64,000 nucleotides of DNA from Andrena cerasifolii. Taxonomy: Eukaryota > Arthropoda > Insecta > Hymenoptera > Andrenidae. The stretch is taken from the NCBI RefSeq assembly GCF_050908995.1, contig NC_135120.1:20597433-20661432 (forward strand), given 5' to 3'. The notes beneath the pieces are model-generated. The model did not search any database, had not been told where the DNA came from, and was given only the letters and a program-made list of their open reading frames with translations. The position numbers and the translations under genes are program-made. Numbering within the stretch: position 1 is the first letter of the stretch; each line of letters opens with the position of its first letter. This document shows positions 13,501-24,558 of the stretch, one piece after another.

Positions 13501-16500
13501 GCGTAGAGGGATTAGAAAATGAAACTGCGGGCATAATAAATCATTCTGACTATAGGCATCCAGTGAGCAAGAAGCAATATTAGAAGCATCGTTTCAACGG
13601 CTAAGAACGAAGGGGATTGTTGTTACAGTCACTGGAACCTAGAACTTTTATACCGAAACCATACAAACGAAGCAGCTGCATACTTTCCGACTTTACGTAA
13701 ACATTGCTGAAACATCAGGTAAGAATATACAACGTCGCGCTCCGCCGACATTCAGGGCGTAGCGAGATTCTAGTCAGGTTCGTTGTCCTGATTTGATTTG
13801 AAATGCAAATGACAGTAAAATGTCGGGTCCCTCATTAGTCAGGGAAGCAGTCTTTTTTTTTTTATTCCCCGTGACGCTTTGTCTGTTGCTCGCCGGTCGC
13901 ATTTCGAAGCGGGGGAAAGTAGGATAAGTAGAGTTTCGAGTTTCGAGTTCTACAAACAATGAGATAGGGTCTCATTAAGGTCGATCAGTGAAAGCGAAAT
14001 GTAAGGTGCACTACGTAGAGCTAGATATAATAAATAAAAATGTTTTGAAAGCCTCCGTAGTATCTGTGTCTTCCAAAATACACTGCCACAAACTGTAATT
14101 AACGAGATCGTGAAGCAGAAACAAGAGTATCTAAATTGCGCAGATCTCCTTCACCCGCTGATGGCCTCTTAATCAATTTCGTTTAGCGCCAATATTAAAC
14201 GAAATTGCCACGGGCAGCCGCAAAAGCTGCCCAGCGGTTCCTACGACCCCATAAACGTCAACCAAACGTTCCTTCTCCGTGTCAGCGTTTCTCGACGCCA
14301 TCGATCTTGACATTTCCTGGCCTCGAACGCGGCAGTTTAATTTTAACGGTCGACTTAATTAACGTCCGCGGCACTGAGGAAGCTGATCAAGATACCGCCA
14401 CTCATGGACCCGTTCGCGTAATTCGATTTCACAATGAACCGCGGACGAGGGATTTGCGAACACGTTCCTCATTAGGCGATCTCCCAGGCGAGAAGATTCT
14501 CTTTGTGGGCATCCTTTTCTCCAGCCGTTCGACGATCCACGGGGACCAACACGCTGTGGAATTAATTCCTTTTTATATGCGCCCACCGGCGTCTCATTTT
14601 CTCACGAACTTCCCCGTGGAATATTACAAATGGATCCCCGATCGTGCCACCCTGTGAATCTCGTCGGGGGGTCCTTCCAAGGACACTCGAGGAGAGCCGG
14701 AGGAGGGATGGGAGGATCGCTTTTGTTCCAGTCCGAAATCCTATTTGGCTACGATCCCTTTAATCCGGACCGGAAAGGGATTAGGGGGATAATTTTGCCA
14801 AATCGGTCTTAATCAGCTTTTCATCCGCTACAAACCGACGAGGAACTCGCCGATCCGTCTAGCGTCAGACGCTAGACACGCTCCTAATAAAACGTTCCAT
14901 TTCGTCAGTGGTTTCGCGCGTAATCGTTCCGCCTGCCTGCAGTGGCTGTATAAATGGACCGAGCTCGGGAACGGGGTTGCAACCGATGTCGAAACTTACC
15001 CGATTCGCGAACCGCCGTTCTGTTTGCGATAGAAAAGCGCGGCGGGTAGATCGAAGAGTCGGAGGGAATAAAGGTGGAGTTCTGGTGGTTAATTCTCATA
15101 AATTGTGACATTTCGGGGGATGATACATAAGCTGTTGCATCCTTCTTCCTAACTATTTCTACTTTACCCGATTGCGATCTGGGAAGGCGCTTGCTCAGAA
15201 AATCTGTCCCCGATGTTGCGTCCTCCACTTTCCTTTAAAGGAGTATCGATTCCCGACGGTACCATGCCCATTCTTCAGCAGTTCTGGCCAACTGGAAGGA
15301 TCCAAGGTATTGCAAGCGATCCAGACCCCCAGGCTGTTACTGGAACCGAGCCGATTCTACGTTTCCACGAATAGCCCGCTCCGTGTGTCCACGGTGGACG
15401 AGCTGATCGTGATTAATCGCATTCCACCGGCGTTCCGGGCCTCCTCTGATTGACGACAGCGATTAATGCAGGTCGTCAGATCGCGTTCATGGTAAATCGT
15501 CGTGTTTCTCGACGAGGACGCGAGGAGGAGCGTGAGCATCCCCGAGACGCGGTGTTTGCCCGCTACTAGCAGGTCCTCCATGCGTCCTCATTAACGACCA
15601 GATGCTTGTTGACGTATCGTTCGCGCGTCAACGGCCCTGCTCACGTTCCACCCGCTTCCTGTCCGACGGATTCCCACCGAGGCTCCGACTCCTCCAACTT
15701 TGGCCACTCCGCTCTCCGTCTGTCTCGTTCCAGGCGTTTTAGGCGGTCGCCCGCGAACGGACCGACGTTCCTTTCGAAGAGGATCGGCTGGACAAACACT
15801 GGGCCGATGAATAATTCACCGAGTCCTGGCCCAGCTTTTAGGAAAAACAGGGATTACCGCCTCGCCGTTGGTTGATTCCTTTTTTGCCTCGTGAATTCAT
15901 AGTTCGTTAGCCTCTGGTCAAACGAAACGCTGTGATGCGGCGCGCATCTATGACGGGGCTGTTGTTCGCAGAATTTCGAATAGGCGCTGCGAAATTGCAT
16001 CGGATGCGGGAGAAATAATTCTTTTTTTATTTTTTTTTTATTTAGTCAGCGGATAATTATTTGCAACGTGCCGATTGGTAACTACAGGATTGCGTCGCTA
16101 ACGTTATTTGTGATTTCATCCCCGTTTTATTCCAGGCTACCCAACCAGGCGAGCTAGGGAGAAACATTCTCGTATTAATGAATTGTCACGGGCAACTCGT
16201 GTCACCGGGCCTGCTTTTTCCATCGTTTCGATTACATTTCGACGAACGTGTCAATTATATTTGAGCACCGAAGTGCCTTCGTTCGCCGTGATCGGAGAAA
16301 GGCCGTGGTTTCCCCCGCGCCTATACATAGATAGTTGTTTCCAAATCCCATCGACATCGCTCTGGAGGACTGCAGATTTTTAATGGCGAACCTGTCGGCG
16401 AGGCACGCGTGAATCTCGTTAACGTACGAGCGGCGACATCATCGCTTTTCGGAAATTCGTTATTTCCAGGGGTCGTCTGTCGGCGCCACGCGCGAAAGGA

Positions 16501-19500
16501 TATTACTGCGCCGCGAGGGCCCGAGCTTTGCCGGGCGGAAATATTTTCGCGATCACGCGGCGTGTCGCTTTCACATCAGGCAAACCCCACCATTCAGTAT
16601 GATTAACAACACGACCACAGATATTGGAATTATTTTTTTCTACGCATTCGTTCCCCCGCGTTTTATGCCGTTGCATTCGATGGAAATTAAATTCTCGTAA
16701 TGCTCCGAGGCTTCCTTTGGCTATTGACGCCTCGTGAGCTCTGAACCTTCATGTTCGACGCGTCCCAGATTAAAAACATCAGAAACACCTAATCTGTACC
16801 AACCGAACACCTTCATCGTTTTTCTTTAACATTTCCCCAGAAACATTGACAAAAATCAACCAATAAATAGTCCCTTCGCTTTCCTAAGCTCCCTGAAATA
16901 CATAGCGAGAATCGACGGTGCCCTGGTCACTGCAACGAGCTCTAGATAAAGCCATTCCCAGGACAGTAGGCTGTTACTTTACTCGAAATCAATAGGTCGC
17001 GCGTGTGTACACACGCGGGGCAGGCGATGGGTCGGAGGGTGAGCAAAAAAAAAATGAAGTGCGCGAAAACAAAAACAAAGAAAATGGACCAGCTGGATGC
17101 GGCCCGTTATCGGTCTCTCGCCCGTTGCCTGTCCTGGATGGCCGCTTTTAATCCGTTAAATGCCATTTCCTTGTACACGTCAGCTGGCGGACCAATGAGC
17201 TTCGGAGCCACCGAATGTCCGCCACTTCTCCTGCCATTCACTGCCGGGGGCTAGGCACCCTGGAGTGCTCTCTTAGCCCTTCGGTCGGGATTCCATCGGG
17301 ATTCCCCCGTGTGCGTGTACACAGCCGAGCGTGTACCGTGCGATCCTGCCGTTACTCGCGTCGATACGACACCGGAAGCGTGCTCCCCCAGCGGGGAAAT
17401 GGTGGAATCGCACCGTGATCCGGGCGCGAAATTCGCACTTGGCGATTTTTTTTGGAGCCTCAGACCGTTCATCCCCGAAAAAAAGGGATGGGACGAGAAC
17501 AGGAAAGTGGCCCGGGTGCTCGCGTGTACACGCGAGTACACGCAAGTTCGCTCGAGTCGCTCGTGGAAGTTTCGACAACGACAATAACGCTCCGCCAGGC
17601 AAAAGAGGACCTGCCACCCCTAAAGATCCGATAATACGCGGCTCCGCGCGTATCTCGTTAAAGCTCTCAGCGCGTGTCACTACGGGGGAAAAACGGAATC
17701 GACACAGGGAACCGTGAAACACGTCGCTGTTGTTGCTAGTCTGATGTCGCCGCGTAATCAAATTCCTCCCCGCCTTCTGTTGCTCGCGTTTCCTCTGCTT
17801 TCGCCCGATGCTAGCAAGCTTTAAACAGAGTCGTCGTTCTTCGTTCGAACTCGTCTTGCTGCGCCGATTGCGCGGGCAAGTGCCTGCGATCAATCTTTCG
17901 AACAGGTTGAACGCGACGGGATAATCACCTCGGGTTAAATTAACGTTTGTGGCGGTGGCGTGCGGGGCTCCGCCGTGTTATCGACAGCTAAGCGACAGCG
18001 CAGTTAATAGCAACGAGCATTTAGAAGTCATCAATGTACAACGCGACGCTCGTCGAATCATATCTGACGAGTGAAAAAATGAACTTAAGACCTTTCCCCC
18101 GGAAACGTCCCACCGCGTTCGTGTTGCGATTCATACTACAAAGGGGATTAGTTGCGCGGAGCAACGTCGAGCAGAAGTGATAATAATGAAGATTAAAGAG
18201 CCGGGAAAAAGCTTCCGCGAGGGTCTCTCGCGACACTTGCGAACTCGCATTCTCGACCTAATAGAGGAACTGCAGCTTACCCAGCGGCTTAACGACACTA
18301 CTCCTTGCACATTTGCCAATGCTGCAAACGTTAATGAAGTCGCGAACTTTGTTAGCAACGCTACTTAAGCAATCCCATAGTAAATAGAAATAAATAGAAA
18401 TGAGACGGTTTATACTGACTGAGTTAATTCAAGGATTCGAGTACATCCAGGATTCTTTATTTACCGTCGCGAATATGTCCCCCAAGGTTTAGCATCAAAC
18501 TGTATAGGGACAGCGGTAAATAAAAGTCATAGGAAGAATAAGAGAAGAATAGGAAATGGAGTGGTTGATCACCTTGAATTACGAGGAACGGAGCCTAGCT
18601 CGCTCTGCCGCGATGCATCTGATGTTCATTACGGAATGTCGGAGCAGCGCTGATTCACGGGGCAGAGGTGCTGATGACAAGGCCCGAACCGTATAACGCG
18701 GGACAATATTTTCTAGTTTATCCCGCGGCTTGACTCGTGTCCCGGAAAAGCTTCGATGCCCGTTCGTTACCGTTCGCGACGACCAACTGTTCATTGCTGA
18801 CCGCGAGATATCGAGGCATCACGGCCGGCCGGTCAGGGAGAAAGGGGTGCGACGGAATGACGAGGGCATGTACCTCGGAAGGAAGAGTGGGAAAGGTTGG
18901 AAAAATGTTCGAGCGATCCGAGAGCCCGGTACTAGACGATTCCCGATTCTATTGTGCCCGGAAATTCGATGCTAGTACAATGGATACTATAATTAACGAG
19001 GGGCCACGAGTGAACACCGAATCACCTTGCTGGTGATTTTACGAAAGAAGAGGCGGCATATTTTGTAAAAGCACGATGTTCATCTACTTTCTTGCTTCGA
19101 CGACAACTTGCATTGTGTTAGTAAACTCGGTATAAAAAAGTGTTCTAATATATGAATATGTAAACACTTCACTTACTACTTATGCTTATTTCCAAGCAAC
19201 GTCTTGTTTCTTCTGTATTTTTTATTGCATAACAAACGAAATTCTTAATTAGTTATTACCTTAAAATATTACCGTTTCGTATGTATACCGTTGCATTTTA
19301 TATATAAAAAATATTGGCATTTCTCGATAGTTTCGTATCTTTGCGCTTGGTTCCGAACTTATTACCAGAGGTCGAGCAGAAGTAATTTAACGAAATAACG
19401 AAGGCAACAGTGACTTGCGCCTTAATAAAGTTCCATTAATCGCGACACAATAATTCCTATAGTTTTCTAATTGCCTCTGTAAACTGTCGTTTCTAGGCTG

Positions 19501-21536
19501 ATAACCTAATCGCGACTCCGCGCAATGGATAGTCGCATGACATAACGTTACGTACGAGATAGAGTAGAGAATATTCTTTATAGCGCGGTCGCCGAACGTG
19601 TTTCCTACTTTTTCCCGGATCGATCACGCCATGATCGTGCAATTTCCCTCCCCGACCTCGTGGAGCGTTTAATAACCTTCGTGCAGTCGAATGACGTGCG
19701 TTTAGCAACGTCAGACCGCGGCGATTAGCTATCGGGAACCGATTGGCCGATGACATTGCGCAAGAGGAAGTATTTCCGTAAGGTGAGAGCGCGGAGGCAG
19801 CGAGCAGGGAGGATGGGTTGCATGTCTTGGAACGTGAGTGCCAGGTGGTACCGCCTGAGTCAACAGGGACCTCGGGGCCTTCTTAATTATCCAGCTACCC
19901 AGCACGAGACACAACATGCGAATCGCCGCGCTGGCCCGGCAGTACCGAGTCTCGCTCGGGGGACGCACGATGAACTTGCAGAAGAATCCTGTTCGTGACA
20001 GAGCCTCCCATGAATCGTTTGTTCGCCTGGCTAGACACGATTAATATTCCTGGGACGACAGAAACGTCGTTACTTCTACAGGGCGTACCATAGAATGTAA
20101 TATCACACGAACGTAGCTCGCCCAGCGTGATATTATGTAATTCGAAACTCGGAAGTGCTGGGAAAAGGGAGGGGGAGGTCCAGAACATGCAGTGTCATCG
20201 ACAAGTCTCTAGCGATTCAGACACCCCAGTTGACCCTTCCGAGATATCCTGATTTTCTTATCACCTAGGGCTTATGCAATTTAGAGAGTAATGAATTTAT
20301 ATTTTTCAATACGTGAGGACTAGGCTCTTCCGAAGCTTCGTAGCTAATCCGACTAAACCGGGAAGAACTAGGTATGAAATGTGAAAATATCGTTCGTACA
20401 TAGTTAAAGAACGATTCCCCGTTGCTCGACGCGAAACACGAGAGATATGGTCTATAAGTGTATCTACTCGTGTTCTCCAATCATTTTCGTCGTTCCGTGT
20501 GAGTCACGCAGCTGGCAGTACCGTCCTATTGCTCTATCATTCTTATTGCGACTGATAACTAATCCGGTAAACTCTGAAGAACGGGGCTACAAGTTCGCGT
20601 TTAAAGTAAGGTAGGAAGCGCGACGCTCGATAAGCAATCTTAAGTTGGTATAGTATACACGTGTGTACTGGCGATGGAGTTTTGAGTAAACCAACGCTGA
20701 TAATCTTTACGACTTCTGTACAAGGTGTTGGGAAAGCATTACCGTGTTCGGTAAATATTTGAAGGCTGAAAACATGAACGAGGAACGCTGACAGTTGTTC
20801 ATGCCTCTCGACTAATTGTAAATAGGGGCAATCATCCGCAGTCTCTGATAAATTTTCCAACAACTCAGCCGTCGTGCAGTATCAAATCGTGGCTCCATAT
20901 ATCATTAGAATTTTAAAAGACCTGGCGACTTTTTCACTCGTAAACAGCATAAACCCCTTCCAAGTTCTGAAGTCACGCGAAGAGACTGAATTGCATGGCA
21001 CATTTTCAACTTTGCACCAATGCTCGAGGCTTTTCTAAACGAGACAACGATCCTGTCGATTGAAACTTCGAAATGGAGCGAATCCACCCCCCGGCGTTAC
21101 CAACCAGCCGCTCCTTGTTGCGGATTCACGAGGTGGCGCGACGCAATCATCTCCTCGCGGCGTAGAGGGGAGCTCGTATGCGGCCCGTGTACGGACACGC
21201 TTCACGGTACACAGGTACCCGTGCAATTTCTTCGACGAGATGGAAGAGATCGATGGCACTTTGGCAAGCTGGCAGAGCGGCCCTGTGCGACCGTGCAAGA
21301 CGAGCGCGGGCCATCCCTCGCATATCTATCGCGAGCAGACACACGGCCCGGCCGCGTCCTCCGCGCGGAATCCAACCAGCTGTCTAGCAACGCCGTCGAG
21401 CGAAAAGGGAGCCCAGCGATCGCGTCAGCTTGGCTACACTAGCAAATGTTTGTCCGCTGGGAGGATTCGCTTCTTCCGCTTGTTCGAGCGTGCGCACACG
21501 CGTACGACTTGCCGGGGAAAGTCACGCTGACTTATG
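10531..21536. other. Non-coding, no gene recognised
   Basis: An 11-kb stretch with short overlapping frames only, the longest being 206 codons at 17273-17893 minus. A cluster of GTGTACACG/CGCGTGTACACGCG palindromes lies at 17005-17545. The rest shows poly-T/poly-A runs and no domain. Confidence 0.55.
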
Positions 21537-21911
21537 AGCCGCTTCTACTACTTAGAATTAGGTTTGAATCGCTGCCTACGACCTACGAGTGTCAGAAGAG
21601 CGTCGCGACCTTTGGCTATCTGTTTTACCAGAAGCAAACTTTATCTGGTCACGAGACAATTCCAGCTAGAAAGCGGTAAGGAATAGCTGAGAGCTTGTAC
21701 AGGCTTTTATCTGCAACACGTCTCTGCAGCCGCTTCTACTACTTAGAATTAGGTTTGAATCGCTGCCTACGACCTACGAGTGTCAGAAGAGCATCGCGAC
21801 CTTTGGCTATCTGCTTTACCAAAAGCAAACTTTATCTGGTCACGAGACAATTCGAGCTGGATCGGGTAAGGAATAGCTGAGAGTTTGTACAGGCTTTTAT
21901 CTGCAACACGT
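21537..21911. repeat. Tandem duplication, period 191 bp
   Basis: Copy 1 (21537-21721) and copy 2 (21728-21911) are about 95% alike, differing by some eight substitutions and one short indel, with a six-base spacer. Reading frames through it are not conserved, so it does not look coding. Confidence 0.9.
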
Positions 21912-22026
21912 GCTCATTACGTATCGTCACTGAACAAATTGACGAATTGAGTGCGTCACTCGGTGTCATCAACGTTTGAAGGAATGGGTTACACCACTCA
22001 AACGCTCGATGCAGTTGTTACTACAT

Positions 22027-22260
22027 ATTGCCAGATGAGCAGAAGAACGACTACCCACAAGCTGAAATGTCACAGGAGCAAGGGGAATCATCCGCTCGCT
22101 GCAACCTTATCCCCTCCAAGAAGTCCTACTTTTCGGTTCTTAGCAGCTGTCCATATCCGCGGGCTGTCGTGATTTGTTTCGTTCGCGTTCTGCGGACGAT
22201 TCCCCTTGCCCCTGTGACATTTCAGCTTGTGGGTAGTCGTTCTTCTTCTCATCCGGCAAT
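22027..22260. repeat. Foldback: two 69-bp inverted arms around a 96-nt loop
   Basis: Arms 22027-22095 and 22192-22260 are complementary with 4 mismatches in 69. No target duplication is evident. It is either a MITE end pair or a hairpin-forming transcribed unit. It lies about 2.3 kb upstream of the UGT gene. Confidence 0.85.
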
Positions 22261-24409
22261 AGTACTTATTCTTGGAGATAAGTGCCTATCGACGGCAGAT
22301 TTCGAAGAATTCGATCTGTTCTTGTTGCCTCATCGTTTACCTGCGAACACTTTGTTTATGGGTTAAAAGCTTTATGTACGGACAGACAACGGGTGAAACG
22401 ATACATAAGTTCAGCACTCGTTATCTGGAACTAAGTAAACAGCTTCTGCTCGTCGAACGTCGTAAACCACCCGCCATTCGACGTCGGCGGGGAAAATAGC
22501 GGGGCAATAGAAACTAGCAGTCGTTCCGTGGAATCCAATTTTGGCCTGCGCGGAAAAGCTGTCGGTTTTTCTACCAACACGTTGGAAATTGAATTCCCAG
22601 GCGTTGGCGCGGGGCGGGCAATTATCGAGCGATTTAACGGGGGAGAGACAGTATCCCCGCGAGGGCGGTTAAGAAACTTGGTAAAACTGGACGCGGAAAG
22701 CTGTTTCGCCTCGTGTCACGCTGCGACAGGACACGCCGTGGGATTTCACTTTCCCGCACGTCAGCTCGCGAGGCAAAACCGCAGGTCCGCGGGAAAACAG
22801 GCGCGAAGGAAAGTACCCGGGGAGAAGAAGGGGAGAAACTCGTCCCCCCAGCGGCGCTCGGATAAAATCGGATGGATGTTTTTCGCCCAGCACGCTCCGC
22901 TGGCGACACCGCCGCCGCGACGCGCTCTTACTTTCTATCGGAGCGCGCTGTTTTAACCGAAAACGGTTTCACTTTTGCCTATCGCCGTGCAAATTGACCG
23001 TGACCCGGCCACCAGCAGCCCCGCCAGGCGACGTCCGCTCTATCAAAATCAATTTTCACGGTTTACCGCGCCCGCGATGGCGTAACGGGCATCCGCGTCG
23101 AGGCGTCGGCTAACTGCAACTAAAAAACCACGAACGATCTGGCACGTGTCGCGGTTTAGCGAGTAATCAGAGGGTAGGAGGATAAGCGGTTGCTCTATAT
23201 TGGTTCCTATAGCCTGGGCAGCACAACTCGGCGCAATATATCGAATTTTATCTCCCTCTTAAGCACGCTAATCTATTTCAGCTCGAAAGAGTGGGAAGGA
23301 TGAAGCAGCAGTTCTTCGGTGCTAACTCGTCACGTCGTGTTGATTCGATGTTTTCCACGTGCAGAGTTATGTAGCCATGCTACTGCTTTGGCGAAACATT
23401 CGAATCCCTGATGTTACATTACTCGCCTACACGTACCCAGTACCTGGCTACGTAATGTCGGAGAAGACGATAGTTGGATTGCATAACTTCACGATCCGAA
23501 ACGTAACGAATTATGACTGCAGACTATTGCCGACATAGTTGGCGCTACACCCTTCTAAATCTGACCGTGGTGACGAAAGATGGAGATTATTTGTATCTCT
23601 GTGTGACGATATAAACGCTGGTTATTTAGCCTCTTACTGCGAACACGCGTGATGCAACAGTGGGTGATATATTTGAGACATTGAGAGTGGAAACGGACTA
23701 ACCCACATTTTTTGCAAAAGCACACATAGTAGGACATGTTATATTATTCCAGGACACTCGAGACGTTCCTAAGCTAAGCCGTTCGCGAGTTAACCGCGAC
23801 TTCACGAAATTATCAAAAATTTAAACGCTTCGTCGCGATTATTTATTATGGTAACTCAAAGCAACGACACCACGCCAAGTAGCAAAACCGATTTAGTTGC
23901 TTGCGAATAAAGACTTAGTCTTTGAAGTTAAACAAAACATTGTGTAGTTCACCCGGTGGTTTTTCATCCTTTGATCACTCCCGAGTCCACGATAACGCCT
24001 GATTCCGTACCGAGCCATCGCGTAGGGCAGAAGACAATAATGTATTCCAATAGACTGTACTAATCATATAAAATAGGAAAAATTAATTTTGTTTCAATGT
24101 GGATTAGTTAATTCTGCTCTCAATGCCCCATTTCTCAAACACGAGGAAGGAACGATTCTGTCTTTCTCAACGAAGCATCTCCATTATCTTGTTGCCTGCC
24201 CATAGAAACTGAAAAGCAACTTCGTTATCAATCACATGCGTGACCAAAATTAATAACTCAAACGGAATAAAATAGCCTTTTTAGCCCCGAAATAATCAGC
24301 ACCTATCCTATCGCGGGCGCGATCGAGAAGCCGTTAGTCATAACAACACTTATTTAAGAAAAAAAATTCCTGACATTACAAAAGCATTTATATTCGAGCT
24401 TCAGCATTA
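22261..24409. other. Upstream region of the UGT gene
   Basis: No gene recognised. GC-rich to about 23.2 kb, then AT-rich toward the UGT. Contains one short dispersed repeat. Confidence 0.55.
24045..24095. repeat. Short dispersed repeat, copy A (upstream of UGT)
   Basis: About 50 bp around TACTAATCATATAAAATAGG, preceded by GTATTCCA, recurs near 43662-43714. Probably a scrap of a mobile element. Confidence 0.6.
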
Positions 24410-24419
24410 TGACTCAGCA
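24410..24419. promoter_or_regulatory. Candidate antioxidant response element (CncC/Maf, NF-E2 type) upstream of the UGT
   Basis: The 10-mer TGACTCAGCA matches the ARE core TGACnnnGC and is the exact complement of the NF-E2 site TGCTGAGTCA. It lies 140 bp before the UGT start codon. In insects the Nrf2 homologue CncC with small Maf proteins drives many detoxification genes, UGTs included, so xenobiotic or oxidative induction is a plausible inference. No TATA box is obvious at a fitting distance, so the transcription start is not placed. Confidence 0.5.
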
Positions 24420-24558
24420 ATAACGCGTACAAGTGTACTGCCACTGATAGCGCGCCACTACAACTATCAGACTGCGTAAAATCCCAGCAACACGGTGACA
24501 CCACTGTTAGTAGCACCGTGACCGTTCCCAGTAACAGTTCATCCTAATCCACGGCAGA

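Noticed and set aside
17273..17893. 206-codon minus-strand open frame
   Set aside because: No motif; several plus-strand frames of similar quality cover the same bases.
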